The position numbers and the translations under genes were made by a program. Positions 1-10,291 of a stretch of 64,000 bases of DNA are shown one piece after another. Source of the stretch: Fulvia fulva (lineage: Eukaryota > Ascomycota > Dothideomycetes > Mycosphaerellales > Mycosphaerellaceae); the NCBI RefSeq assembly GCF_020509005.1, contig NC_063014.1, positions 2,976,001 to 3,040,000 on the forward strand. Reading direction: 5' to 3'. Position 1 is the stretch's first letter. Every line of letters starts with the position of its first letter. The notes under the pieces were generated by a model that was not told where the DNA came from, made no database searches, and saw only the letters and a program-made list of their open reading frames with translations.

Positions 1-1555
1 AAGCGTAATATTAGCTAACGACCTTAATTAGTTCCTAAATAAGCAATTTAACCACAACCCGAAGGAGAAGCTTCCGCCCGAGTACTATTATATTACGGAC
101 GCGTTCTTAGCTAAAGACTATAAAGGGCTCCCGCCTTATAGGCCGGGCATTAACTATAAAATCTATATTAAGCCCGACGGCCTATAAGAGCCCCCTTACC
201 GCAAACCCTATAGGCTTGTACCGTAAGAGAATAAAGTAGTTAAGAAATAGGTTACTAAGTAGGAGAGCGAAGGGAAAGTCTGTAAGACTAGTTAGAAGAT
301 AAGCTAGTCCCTAGCTCCTATTCTAGTAGTACGTAAGCTAGGAGGAGGACCCCGAGTATATATTAACTATCGAGGGCTAAATATAATAACTATTAAGAAT
401 AGGTACGCTATACCTTTGATCTAGGAAACCCTTAACAGGATGTATAGTAAGAAGTACTTTACGAAGCTAGATATCGTCGTAGCCTTTAATAAGCTTCGTA
501 TTACCGAGGGGCATAAATAGCTAATAGCGTTCGCTACGCGGTACGGAGTATACGAATGTCTAGTCTTGCCGTTTAGTCTATATAACGGCCCGGTATCGTT
601 TCAGTTATATATTAATAGTGTGCTATAGGAACACCTTAACGACTTCGTATTAGTATACCTAGATAATGTACTAATTTTTAGCGACATACTCGAAGAGTAT
701 ATCGAGTACGTAACGAAGGTTTTAATAAAACTACGCGATACCGGGTTAACCGTAGATATTGACAAATACGAATTCTATTAGTAGAGAGTCAAATACCTAG
801 GCCTAATTATTACGCTAGAAGGCATTGAAATGGACCCCGATAAGCTAGAATGTATCTAAAGCTAGGAGGCTCTAACTAACCTAAAGGATATATAAGCGTT
901 CTTAGGCTTTACTAACTTCTATAGACGGTTTATCGAAGCGTTCTCGCGACTTATATCGCCGCTAACCAACTTGACTAAGTCCGATAGCCCTAGTAACTAT
1001 AAGAACAGAAGAATCGATTAGATACTAGAGTACTAGAAGGCGTTTAACGTATTAAAGGCAGCATTTAGCAAAGCGGGTATATTAGTATATTACGTACCGG
1101 GGAGGTAGATAGTCGTTAAGACGGACTCCTCGGATTTCGTTAATACCGGCGTCCTCTCCTAATATAACGAAGAAGGCGTCCTATACCCGGTAGCGTTTTA
1201 CTCTAAGAAGTTAAGTCTATAAGAGTATAACTATAAGATCTACGATAAGGAGCTATTAGCTATTATTAAGGCGTTTAAAGAGTAGAGGCCTAAATTAGCC
1301 TACGAAGTAGATAATAATACTATCGAACCGGTCAAAGTGTTTATAGATCATAAGAACCTAGAGTACTTTATAACGACGAAGTAGCTCAATCGACGTTAGG
1401 GGAGGTAGGCTAAGTTCCTCTCTTAGTTCAACTTCCGTATCGTCTATAGGCCCGGTATTTAAGGCATAAAGCTAGATAGTCTAACGAGACGTAGCTAGGA
1501 CCTTCCGTAGGGGGTAGACGATCCGCGTAATTAGTATTAGTACTAGACGTTACGC
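1..1555 (+). pseudogene. RIP-degraded gypsy-1 pol fragment (RT/RNase H), duplicate copy
   Basis: Read on the plus strand, this matches the intact gypsy-1 pol from just before the RT through RNase H, with stops (mostly TAG) replacing Gln and Trp codons. The finger region, the YLDD box (decayed to YLDN, near 660) and the RNase H block near 1110-1450 are recognisable. It stops in the linker after RNase H, where copia-1 sequence begins near 1555. The stretch repeats 22246-23800 with no difference seen by eye. Because both copies carry the same mutations, the duplication came after RIP. The left edge is set by the window, not by the element. Confidence 0.9.
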
Positions 1556-3253
1556 ACATTACTCATTATATACACTACTTATAGAGAATGCCTTTGTGAC
1601 TACTTAATTAGAGACCGACCTAAAGTAGTAGGAGCTTTAGTATAGAAGATTTGTACACTTTGGGAAGAATTTGCTCTAGAATCTTTATAAGATAATAGAC
1701 TTAAAAGAACCTATTCCTATCCCTAAGGATAGCTTTCACTAGTATATAGTATGTTCAATAGTAAAGATAAAGAAGTATAAAGGCAAAGTTATAGAGAGAA
1801 GACCTGAAAGACTTACCCTTATATCTATTGATATATATAGCCTACTACTAATCTTAAGACTAGGATTCAAATACTAGCTTAAGATTGTTAACAACTTCTC
1901 TAGGAAGAAGTGGACCTTTCCTCTTAGGAAAAGAGAAGATGCTCTAGTTACTCTCTAGAACTAGAAGATCAAAGTAGAGAGGAAGTCATTAGCGTAGCTA
2001 AAAGGAGTAAGACTTGATAATACAAAAGAACTTATTGCATTAGTAAAGTAGTAGGAGAAGGATTTAGGGATTGGGCTCGAGCCGACTAAGGCATACAACT
2101 CTCTATAGAATGGACTAGTTAAGAGGTCAATACAAACCTTAGAGGACTCTATAAGGGCAATGCTTAAAGAGGCTAAAATGTCGGTTGAATTTTGGCCTAA
2201 AGTACTAGAGGCCTAGACCTATATAAGGAATAAACTACTAAATGGCCTAGATTACGATAGGTTTAAGGTTTTACTAGATAGGCTTTTAATAGTATCAAAC
2301 CGACTATCAACTATTTAAGAGTTTAGGGATACAAAGCTATTGTCTATATAGACATAAGATCCTAATCTTAATAGGTAAGAAGTAACAAGCTAATAAATAG
2401 GGGTAAAGAAGCAGTGTTTATTATATAACTATATTAAAAACATAGCTAAAGCCTAGCTCTTTTAGGAACTAGACATAAGAGCTATTAAACAACATATATA
2501 TATAGACTTCCTTAAGGACTAGCCTAGAGGTGATATAGGTCTTAATGTTCTAACATTAAATCTACTAAGTAGCGTACTAGCTAGGAAGCCCTTAGGAAGG
2601 CCGAGGAAGAACGTATCTTTAGGACAATCTACCTACTATTTAGGCGTCTATTAGAGCACCCCCGGAATAGATTAGCTAATTAAGAGCCCTAAAGTCGCTC
2701 AGCCGAGAAAGCTGTTTATATAACTTCCCTAACCTCCGGAGAACGTAGGCGAATTTCAGAAAATCGATTGGCTAATTAAGAGAAGCTCCCTAGATCCCTA
2801 GAAAATAGACGTTACTAGGTTATAAGTAACGGTCCCTAAATTATCCCTTGGAAAGAGAAAGGCTGACTATGATGTTAAGGGCTATAACATGAAATAGAAA
2901 GCCCTAAAATCTATAGTCCCTAAGCCTGAACTAACTACTAAAGTAGGAGAAGCAATAGACCTCTTAGAGAACCTTACTACTTTTTACTAAGCTTTCTTTA
3001 TAGCTATACAATTAGTGGACAGTTCAATACTATAGGATAGTGAATTCCTAGAAGAAGTTAAGGAAATGGCCTTTATAGCAACTATAGAAGCCATTATATA
3101 TAAGTAAGAGGTCCTAATTCTAAAATCCTATAAGGATGCTATAAATGACAAGAAATAGGGACATCTTTAGAAGGAAGCAATCCAAAAGGAACTAGATGCT
3201 CTATAGAGTAACAACACCTAGGAAAATTCTGTTCTACTAAAAGGAGCAAATCT
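1556..3253 (+). pseudogene. copia-1 pol fragment (integrase to start of RT), duplicate copy
   Basis: This is a Ty1/copia polyprotein relic. The GAG-pre-integrase region, integrase core (about 1790-2250) and the start of the RT (about 2990-3253) can be followed in alignment with copia-1 copy B at 46460-48150. Many in-frame TAG codons rule out function. The left boundary abuts the gypsy-1 relic with no LTR. The right boundary is the gypsy-1 insertion point, and the last five bases are aatct. It is the same as 23801-25498. Confidence 0.88.
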
Positions 3254-3437
3254 TGTAAGGGCGCGCGTACCATAGGGTCCGAATGAGATAGTTGTTGTTC
3301 TACGAAGCTACGAAAGAGGAGCGCGAGGCGCGGCGAAGTTATAAAGTAAAGCCAAGCCGCGCTAACCCGATGCAGAAGGTCCGCGGTTCAGCCGGGCCGA
3401 CGCAGCTACAGTGAGGGGTCGCGGGCTGCCCGTGACA
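3254..3437 (-). repeat. gypsy-1 copy 1, 3' LTR (184 bp)
   Basis: On the plus strand it begins TGTAAGG and ends CGTGACA, so it has the usual TG...CA ends. It is repeated at 10292-10475 with no difference seen. The pol reading frame continues across the polypurine tract and stops at 3362-3364, inside this LTR. Confidence 0.97.
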
Positions 3438-6400
3438 GTACCCCCCCTCCCAAAACACGCCTCAGTCCTCTGAGCGTTATTCACCTTGTGAGGCCACTTG
3501 CCTGTCGAGCTCCATAATCGCGCGAACGCCGAATCATCCTCTAGTGCCCTGTCGTCATCCGATAACATCGCATTCGCTCTATCAAGACTATCCTCGACCG
3601 GCTTCCTTCGAGAAACATGTTGCCTAGTTAGCTGGCTTGCCCCAGATCTAAGTCTGTCTTCGGCTCGCACTCGCGTATGATCCTTATGACCAAAGTTGGG
3701 TATCATTGCAGGCTCTGTAGGCTCCACTCGAGTATCGAATATGTGCGGAGCAGATTCTATTAGAGGCAAGGCTCGAGGCGACTCATTCGTGACGGTGTCT
3801 TTCGGAATGACCCTGATCGAGTTGAGCCCGAGTATCTCAGTGGCTGGTAGGGACCAGTCAGATGGAGCTGCGAAGCCTACAGGCGTAGACAACTCCGGCC
3901 GGTTATGGTGAAAGTCTGCAACAGCGGCGGCTGCGTGTTCAAGCATGTCCTCTGCAGGTTGCCAGGTCTCACCATCCTCTTCGTTCTGATATCCAGCCCA
4001 TTTCACCTTGTACCATGTATCTACTTTGCGCTTGTGCCCCTTCTTCACCTTGCCTGCCCGCTTACGGGTGTACATGTCAAGGATCTTTTCCACCTCGTAC
4101 ATGTGCGTAGGTGCTGCCACTACATCGGCTGCTGCATCAGCCTCGGTGGTGTCAGGTTCGATAGTTATCGGTGGTGGCGGCGCCAGATGCTGCCCTTCAA
4201 GTGGTGGGAAATCGGGGTGGTCGGCTCGTTGTAGTAGTGAGGTGTGGAAGCAGTTATCAAGTCCTACTAGAGCGTCTGATAGTTTCAGTCGATAAGAGAG
4301 TCTGGCCGGCATAACTTCCGTGATCTGGTAAGGGCCGGCATATCTCCTGTCCAGCTTCTTAGATGGTCGAGTCGTGCGGATGTTCTTGGTGCTAAGATAC
4401 ACCCAATCACCCACCTTGTAGTCTGGAGGAATGCTTCGGTGGCGGTTTGCTGCCTCTGCTTGGAGAGCTTGTGACATTCGCATATTCTCTTGAAGGTGTT
4501 TGTGAAGCTCGCAAATTCGACGCACAAAGGTTTCTGCTGATCGCGCGTCCAGTCGCTGGAGAGTGGTCAGTCCTCCCTCCTTTCCAGCGTTCAGGTCAAC
4601 TCGCTCTATGAACTCAGGGTTGTATCCTAAGGTGGCGTAGAACGGCGACACACCAGTAGTCTCAGACAGGTGATTGTTGATCGCGAACTGAGCAAGGCAC
4701 AGCCATTCTGCCCAGTCATCCTGTGCCTCGTTGGTGAACATGCGGAGATACTGTTCCATCGCCTGGTTAGTGCGTTCTGACTGTCCATCAGTTTCTGGGT
4801 GATACGAAGAACTCAGCTTGCGATTTGTGCGGAGCATCTTGCAGAGTTTCTTCCAGAAGGTAGCAACCCACTGCTTGCCACGGTCTGATGTAATGGTGTC
4901 AGGAAACCCGCGCCGACAGAACACATGTTTGAGGAAAAGCCTTGCCGTATTCTGTGCTGTCATTGCGCCAATAGGGATCAGCTCGACTTCCTTAGTGAGC
5001 CTGTCAGTGACGGTCATAATGTTGTTGTAGACCATGCCGTCAAGAGTGCTGTCTGGGAGTCCGACAACGAAGTCGACTGCAATGTGTTTCCAAGGCCGAT
5101 CTGGAACAGGAAGTGGCTGTAGTAATCCTAGTGGCTGGGAGTGCAGAGATTTTGTTGTACGGCAGGTGCGGCAATTCGCGGTGTATCTGCGCACGGATCT
5201 CGCTAATCCAGGCCAGTAGAATTCACGTGCTACGAGTTCATAAGTGCGAGCTCGTCCTGGATGGCCTGCTGCTGGAGCGTCATGGTTTATCTTGATTATC
5301 CTGGTCTGTAAAGCTTGGTCATTTGGTACCCATAAGCTCCAGCCGTCGTATTGGTTTCGAACATATAGCAGGTCGCCATCCACTTTGCAGTGTGCTGGGT
5401 GAATCTTCGCTCTCTGTAGCAGTGTAGGAGTGCGGTCTTTCTGCAGGTCCTTAATCGCGGTCTTGAGCTCGTTATCGGTTACGTACGCCGTCGACATTCG
5501 ATACTCGAGTTCGGCTTCCCGCTGACTTTCACGCGTCGCCGGTTGTTCAGTAGGCGCATCTCGTTCTGTAGGCATAAACTCTTCAGCTTCAGGGTTTAGC
5601 GGTACTGGTTCCTCTTCTTCCGGCGCATCTTCTACTGTTGCCTGTAGTGAGGCGATCTTAAGGAATCGCTTAGGAGGCAGCAATGTCTGATGCTGATGCT
5701 GGTTCCGAGGGTCGTCCACCCCCTGCGGAAGGTCCTGGCTGCGTCTCGTCAGGCTGTCTGGCTTTGTACCTTGAAGTCCTGGACGGTATATTATCTTGAA
5801 GTTGAACTGTGACAAGAACTCAGCCCAACGCGCTTGTCGCCGATTTAGCTGCTTTGTCGTCATGAAGTATTCCAGGTTCTTGTGGTCGGTGTAAATCTTG
5901 ACTGGCTGTGAGTCCTCATCATCTGCCTCGCAGGCGAGCTCGGGTCTCCATTCCTCAAAAGCCTTGATGATGGCTAACAGTTCCTTATCATAGATTTCAT
6001 AATTGCACTCCTGTGGACTCAACTTCTTCGAGTAGAAGGCCACAGGATGTAGCACACCATTCTCGTCATACTGCGAAAGCACGCCGGCGTTCACAAAATC
6101 TGAAGAATCTGTCTCTATTACTGTTTCCCTGCCTGGCACGTAATGTGCGAGCATGCCGGCTTTGCTGAACGCAGCTTTCAAATTGTCAAAGGCTCGTTGG
6201 CAATCTAGTGACCATTGAATCCTTCTGTTCTTGTGATTGCTTGGTCCGTCCGACTTGGTCAGGTTTGTGAGAGGAGCAGCTATGCGCGAAAATGCTTCGA
6301 TGAATCGCCTGTAGAAGTTGGCAAATCCAAGGAAGGCCTGGACATCCTTCAGGTTCTCAGGAGCTTCCCATGTCTGAATACATTCGAGTTTCTCGGGGTC

Positions 6401-8158
6401 CATCTCGATGCCGTCAGGGGTTATGATTAGCCCAAGATACTTCACCTTCTGTTGGTGGAATTCGCTTTTGTCGATGTCCACTGTAAGTCCTGCATCGCGT
6501 AGCTTGGTGAGAACCTTCCGCACGTGTTCAATGTGCTCCTCCAAGGTGTCACTGAAGATAAGTACGTCATCCAGGTAGGCCGACACAAAGTCGTCTAGGT
6601 GTTCTTGCAAGACCTTGTTGATGTATGATTGGAACGATGCTGGTCCGTTGCACAAGCCGAATGGCAACACTAGACACTCGTAGATGCCGTATCGTGTCGC
6701 AAACGCTGTCAACCACTCGTGCCCTTCAGCTATCCGTAACTTGTTGAAGGCTGCTACAATGTCCAGCTTTGTGAAGTACTTCTTGCCGTGCATGCGGTTG
6801 AGCGTCTCTTGTATCAAGGGAATCGGATACCGGTTCTTGATAGTGATCGCATTCAATCCTCTGTAGTCGATACAAACACGCAGCCCACCTCCAGGCTTAC
6901 GTACCACTAGCACTGGTGCAGGAGACTGGTTCGTCTTTTGCCCTGCTTTCCGCACCTTCCCTTCAGATGTTTGCTCGTCTAGCCATTTTTTAACTGCCTC
7001 GTTCTCCTTCTCAGCTAGGCCGTAGGGCTTGCGGTATGGTGGCTCTTGTGGACCATCAGGCTTAATGTGAATCTCATGATCTACGCCTAGTCGGTGAGGT
7101 GGGAGTCCTTCATGATCCTTAGCTGAGAAAGCGTCCGCAATATCGTGGTACATTGGCGGCAACTTCTCCTTCGGGTTGTGATTGAACTGCTTGTTCAAGA
7201 ATTGGTCCAGATCATCAGCAGCCATTGCACTCAGCTTAAGCTCTCCGCCGTCGCTCTCACGCCTAGTGGGCATGATGTAGAAGCACTCAGCCCCAGGCCG
7301 GTGCGCGTACATCCCCCACGCGCGTTGAGAAACGCCCTGGCAGTCCACTTCTTCATCGTCTATGTCTTCCAGGTCATATGATGAGGCATTCAGCTCTGCT
7401 CCTCCTGCTGTGAAGCTCGCTACATCTCCAGTGAAGGGCTCTGGTCCGTACCGTACTGGTGCCTGCTTCTTCTTCTCGCGGTGGTTCAGGGATTGCACTG
7501 TTGTCGGTGTCTTATTCTGTAGACAGTGACCAAAGCAGTAATCCGACCTGAATGCCACCTCGCCTGTCTCCCAGAAGATGTTTGGGTTGTGCGCTGTAAG
7601 CCACGGCAGGCCAAAGACGATGTCGTATTCGAGGTCGGTGACGTAGCATAACATTTGCTCGTGATGATCGCCTATGACTACGTCTACAGGGGCCGCGTGT
7701 GTAATCTGCCGCGCAGTGGCCGTTCCATCTCCCAGTGTTAGTCGTCGGCTTTGCGTCAAAGGGATCAGGGGTATTGTGTATTTGCGTGTGAATTTCCAGT
7801 CAAGAAAGAGAGAGGTGGAAGCAGAATCTACAAGGCCTCGAGCCTTTCTCTGTTGTATCATTACGGGTAACACTATGTGAGGGTACACAGCTGGCTGTTG
7901 CTTATCCAGTGCGCATGCCGATATCTTAAGCTCCTCACTATAGTCTGTTACCGTCTCTTGCGTTCCGTGTCTCTCAATCTCATGCTCTTTCTGTCCTAGG
8001 AAGTTCGGGTGACCGCTGTCTACCACGCTTAGGCAGCGGTCGTGCCATTTCCCTGCCGCGGATCGGCGGCTAGGGAACTGAGGTTCGCGTTCGGATTCGG
8101 CGTGGTATTGCGTGGACGCGGTGGGCGATAGTCGCCATCGTACCCATACATTGGGCAT
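3362..8158 (-). CDS. pol: gypsy-1 Pol: protease, RT, RNase H, integrase, chromodomain (copy 1)
   Basis: An open frame of 1,598 codons from the first ATG. The real protein is probably made as Gag-Pol, entering this frame near 8047 by -1 frameshifting, so the ATG at 8158 is unlikely to be the true start. Aspartic protease: D111 in LVDSAST, where the usual D-S/T-G is D-S-A. RT: about residues 370-620, with YLDD at about 528 (bases 6566-6577). RNase H: about 675-800. Integrase: HHCC zinc finger about 960-1000, then a catalytic D (about 1026), D (TSDRG) and E (GQSER) with 35 residues between the last two. Chromodomain: M1353 to about 1420, with its aromatic residues present. A tail of roughly 170 residues follows and ends inside the 3' LTR. 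The chromodomain suggests targeting to methylated-histone chromatin (family knowledge). Confidence 0.95.
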   Translation of the reverse strand: MPNVWVRWRLSPTASTQYHAESEREPQFPSRRSAAGKWHDRCLSVVDSGHPNFLGQKEHEIERHGTQETVTDYSEELKISACALDKQQPAVYPHIVLPVMIQQRKARGLVDSASTSLFLDWKFTRKYTIPLIPLTQSRRLTLGDGTATARQITHAAPVDVVIGDHHEQMLCYVTDLEYDIVFGLPWLTAHNPNIFWETGEVAFRSDYCFGHCLQNKTPTTVQSLNHREKKKQAPVRYGPEPFTGDVASFTAGGAELNASSYDLEDIDDEEVDCQGVSQRAWGMYAHRPGAECFYIMPTRRESDGGELKLSAMAADDLDQFLNKQFNHNPKEKLPPMYHDIADAFSAKDHEGLPPHRLGVDHEIHIKPDGPQEPPYRKPYGLAEKENEAVKKWLDEQTSEGKVRKAGQKTNQSPAPVLVVRKPGGGLRVCIDYRGLNAITIKNRYPIPLIQETLNRMHGKKYFTKLDIVAAFNKLRIAEGHEWLTAFATRYGIYECLVLPFGLCNGPASFQSYINKVLQEHLDDFVSAYLDDVLIFSDTLEEHIEHVRKVLTKLRDAGLTVDIDKSEFHQQKVKYLGLIITPDGIEMDPEKLECIQTWEAPENLKDVQAFLGFANFYRRFIEAFSRIAAPLTNLTKSDGPSNHKNRRIQWSLDCQRAFDNLKAAFSKAGMLAHYVPGRETVIETDSSDFVNAGVLSQYDENGVLHPVAFYSKKLSPQECNYEIYDKELLAIIKAFEEWRPELACEADDEDSQPVKIYTDHKNLEYFMTTKQLNRRQARWAEFLSQFNFKIIYRPGLQGTKPDSLTRRSQDLPQGVDDPRNQHQHQTLLPPKRFLKIASLQATVEDAPEEEEPVPLNPEAEEFMPTERDAPTEQPATRESQREAELEYRMSTAYVTDNELKTAIKDLQKDRTPTLLQRAKIHPAHCKVDGDLLYVRNQYDGWSLWVPNDQALQTRIIKINHDAPAAGHPGRARTYELVAREFYWPGLARSVRRYTANCRTCRTTKSLHSQPLGLLQPLPVPDRPWKHIAVDFVVGLPDSTLDGMVYNNIMTVTDRLTKEVELIPIGAMTAQNTARLFLKHVFCRRGFPDTITSDRGKQWVATFWKKLCKMLRTNRKLSSSYHPETDGQSERTNQAMEQYLRMFTNEAQDDWAEWLCLAQFAINNHLSETTGVSPFYATLGYNPEFIERVDLNAGKEGGLTTLQRLDARSAETFVRRICELHKHLQENMRMSQALQAEAANRHRSIPPDYKVGDWVYLSTKNIRTTRPSKKLDRRYAGPYQITEVMPARLSYRLKLSDALVGLDNCFHTSLLQRADHPDFPPLEGQHLAPPPPITIEPDTTEADAAADVVAAPTHMYEVEKILDMYTRKRAGKVKKGHKRKVDTWYKVKWAGYQNEEDGETWQPAEDMLEHAAAAVADFHHNRPELSTPVGFAAPSDWSLPATEILGLNSIRVIPKDTVTNESPRALPLIESAPHIFDTRVEPTEPAMIPNFGHKDHTRVRAEDRLRSGASQLTRQHVSRRKPVEDSLDRANAMLSDDDRALEDDSAFARLWSSTGKWPHKVNNAQRTEACFGRGGTVTGSPRPLTVAASARLNRGPSASG
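3438..3451 (-). other. gypsy-1 copy 1 polypurine tract
   Basis: Immediately next to the 3' LTR, the minus strand reads GGGAGGGGGGTAC. A purine run at this place is the expected primer site for second-strand DNA synthesis. It lies inside the pol reading frame. Confidence 0.85.
8011..8053 (-). promoter_or_regulatory. Candidate -1 ribosomal frameshift signal joining gag to pol (copy 1)
   Basis: The pol frame lies -1 relative to gag. Inside the overlap the minus strand has the heptamer GGGAAAT (8053-8047), split in the gag frame as G GGA AAT, which fits X XXY YYZ. A 5-nt spacer follows (8046-8042), then a perfect 8-bp stem: GACCGCTG (8041-8034) pairs with CAGCGGTC (8018-8011) around a 15-nt loop. 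The gag stop codon (8031-8029) is in the loop. After a -1 slip the ribosome reads GGG AAA TGG and continues into pol. A weak pseudoknot (CCTA in the loop with TAGG downstream) is possible. Confidence 0.85.
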
Positions 8159-10155
8159 TCAGGGTTGGTCGACACGTGAGAACCTGTACGGCAGCGGTAG
8201 CACTTACCCTGCTTCTTAAGGTCTTCGCGCTGCTCACGGTTGAGCGTAGGCAGGTTCTGTAGATGTGTCGGCAGATCCTCCTTCTTCTTGGTACCAGCGT
8301 ACTGTAGTGGGCGCTGTACCAAGGCACCTGCTACACCGGCAGCGGCACTAGCAACTGCGTTGCCGTTGTTCTGGTTGTTCTGGCCGCCATTGCTGTTCGA
8401 GTTGCCATTGCCCCGGGGGCGCTCCTTCTGCGGGTATAGTCGATCTGTCTCGTAGAAACTCTCGTCCAGTGCGGTGCACTCCTCGATAACGTCTTGCATG
8501 CTGTCTAGGCGGCGGTCGACTTCGCGGTCGCCGAAGGTCTTGATGAAGTACTTGCGGTTCAGTCGGTTACGGAACAGCATGAGCTCGGTCTCATCGGTCC
8601 ATGACATCCAGGCGCGCAACTTCGAGTAGCGGGCATGGAAGGCTACAAAGGTTTCGCCTTGTTCTTGCTTGCAGGTAGCAATGTCAACCATAGCCTTGGT
8701 TCCCTCATTGCGTGTGCCATATTGGCGTGTCATCCAGTCTAATAACTCTTCTCCAGTCTTGAACTCGTTGAAGGACTGCTGTCCAGGCACAGGGATCCTC
8801 GGCTTGATGCTTCGCTGAGGATCACCTTGTGTCCACCCATACACGAAGCGCAGACCATCTGCCTCAGTGCGGAAGGTTGCTACAGTCAGCTTTAGGAGAA
8901 CACTGCTGTACCAGCTGTCGAAATTGGGGTCGTCATCGTTCTTGAAGTGCTTAGGGTCGGGCACACCCTTGCCGATCTCCATGCCGCGAGTGAGGGTGCG
9001 GTCAATGGTGAAGAGACGTTCTGGAAGGTCAACCAGTGGTGTCTGGGTGCGGGTGTTGCGCATTCTCGAGTCACGACTGTTGTTGGGTCCTGGTCGCGGA
9101 CGGTCGTTGTCACGTCCTCGGCCATTGTCGCCACGGTCATCGTCGTCTCCATCGTTATCGTTATCACCACCACCGCCACCGCCCCCTCCACCAGCAGCTT
9201 CGCGATACCTACGCAATAGCTGCTCGAGTGAGGTCTCGCGTGGGCGGGAACGAGAGGGTCGGCGGCCTGAGCGGCCCCTACCTCCGTTCTGTGTGGTGTC
9301 TCCTGCCTCAAGCCGAGCCTTCAGGTCATCGACTTCTTGTTGTAGGGCCTGGTTCTTCGCCTCAGCATCTTGTGCCTTCTTCTTCTCCTTCTCGCAGATC
9401 TCGCTGAACTGCTTGCACAGGTTGTTGGCTTCCTTGTATTTCTTCCCCAGCTCTTGCAACTTAGCTGGGTCGCAATCCTTCTTGCTCTTGAGATCTGCTG
9501 CCATTTTCTGTGTGACAAGCTCTTCACTTCGCAGCATCTTGTAGATGCGGTCGTATTCGGTGTACAGCGTGGTGTACTGGGTGTTCTGGAGGTCGTTGGC
9601 TCGCTCCATTACATCGAGTTGTCTGCCCTTAGTAATTGCCGTGTTGACTGCTTGTAGCACGAAGTCGTGGGTGGTCTTCGGGTGTTGGGATGCAAGGGTC
9701 GTGAGGTTGTCTGGGGTGACATTCTGGTATTCGGATGCGAGAATGTGTTCTGCCTCGTCGAGTGATAGATACACCTCGTCTGGGTCGCCGCCTGGGTTCT
9801 CTTCGAGCTTGAACTCGAACAGTTCTGTAAAGTCAATCTCACCACCTTCTTCTCGCTCGAAGGCCTTCTGGTAAGCTTTATCAATCTCTTGTTGTAGCGC
9901 GACACCGGTGTCTACTGTGACCCGCCGGTTGTCGTCCTGTGTCTGACTCTGAGGAAAAGAGGAGAGGTCGGGGAAAAGAGATGTGCGCTGCTTGCTTTTG
10001 CCCTTAGGCTTAGGTGGCGGTCGCATGCCGCCGTTCGCTGTTTGTGAAGTCATGTTGTCTGGGTTCGGGGGAGGCGTGACGGTGCCTGTATCCTGACTGT
10101 CTACGAGCGCGCGACCACCTGCTGATGGTGTCGCCGCGTTGCGTTCTCTAGGCAT
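8029..10155 (-). CDS. gag: gypsy-1 Gag (copy 1)
   Basis: A 708-codon frame starting at ATG 10155, after a 136-nt leader from the 5' LTR. It would form the virus-like particle in the cytoplasm. The N-terminal part is polar and disordered. A charged, heptad-like segment at about residues 210-295 looks like a coiled coil. It is followed by Arg/Ser-rich sequence, a nine-Gly run and an Asp-rich patch near 325-345, then the conserved retrotransposon capsid-type domain (about 370-560). A Cys-His zinc knuckle near the C terminus (about 651-666) has spacing C-X2-C-X4-H-X6-C, two residues longer than the usual last interval. The last 130 nt overlap pol. Confidence 0.93.
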   Translation of the reverse strand: MPRERNAATPSAGGRALVDSQDTGTVTPPPNPDNMTSQTANGGMRPPPKPKGKSKQRTSLFPDLSSFPQSQTQDDNRRVTVDTGVALQQEIDKAYQKAFEREEGGEIDFTELFEFKLEENPGGDPDEVYLSLDEAEHILASEYQNVTPDNLTTLASQHPKTTHDFVLQAVNTAITKGRQLDVMERANDLQNTQYTTLYTEYDRIYKMLRSEELVTQKMAADLKSKKDCDPAKLQELGKKYKEANNLCKQFSEICEKEKKKAQDAEAKNQALQQEVDDLKARLEAGDTTQNGGRGRSGRRPSRSRPRETSLEQLLRRYREAAGGGGGGGGGDNDNDGDDDDRGDNGRGRDNDRPRPGPNNSRDSRMRNTRTQTPLVDLPERLFTIDRTLTRGMEIGKGVPDPKHFKNDDDPNFDSWYSSVLLKLTVATFRTEADGLRFVYGWTQGDPQRSIKPRIPVPGQQSFNEFKTGEELLDWMTRQYGTRNEGTKAMVDIATCKQEQGETFVAFHARYSKLRAWMSWTDETELMLFRNRLNRKYFIKTFGDREVDRRLDSMQDVIEECTALDESFYETDRLYPQKERPRGNGNSNSNGGQNNQNNGNAVASAAAGVAGALVQRPLQYAGTKKKEDLPTHLQNLPTLNREQREDLKKQGKCYRCRTGSHVSTNPECPMYGYDGDYRPPRPRNTTPNPNANLSSLAADPRQGNGTTAA

Positions 10156-10280
10156 CTGCGCGCTGTGCGCCTTACCGTGTTCTGTGTTCTGATGCGGCTC
10201 TGCGCGTTCTCGAGTTCTGCGGTTCTGTCTGTTCCTGTTGTTACGCGTCCCTTACCTAGATCCGCGATCTGGGTAGTAAG

Positions 10281-10291
10281 GTAGAACAAAC
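10281..10291 (-). other. gypsy-1 primer-binding site, probably self-primed (copy 1)
   Basis: The internal region starts on the minus strand with GTTTGTTCTAC, directly next to the 5' LTR. It lacks the TGG expected opposite a tRNA 3'-CCA end. Its last nine bases, TTGTTCTAC, are the exact complement of GTAGAACAA within the LTR (plus 10333-10341), 36 nt downstream of a TATA box. This is the arrangement of Tf1/sushi-type self-priming, where the mRNA 5' end primes reverse transcription. Confidence 0.7.

Noticed and set aside
3498..7880. Many plus-strand frames of 60-110 codons across gypsy-1 pol, and their copies in 25743-30125
   Set aside because: Shadows of pol on the opposite strand; no domains.
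8011..8018. Pseudoknot version of the frameshift structure
   Set aside because: Only a 4-bp CCTA/TAGG pairing is available for the second stem. The simple stem-loop is enough for the claim.
8867..9544. 225-codon open frame on the plus strand, repeated at 31112-31789
   Set aside because: It is antisense to the Gly-, Ser- and Asp-rich linker of gypsy-1 gag. Its Ser/Pro runs are what the complement of that linker must encode. No recognisable domain.
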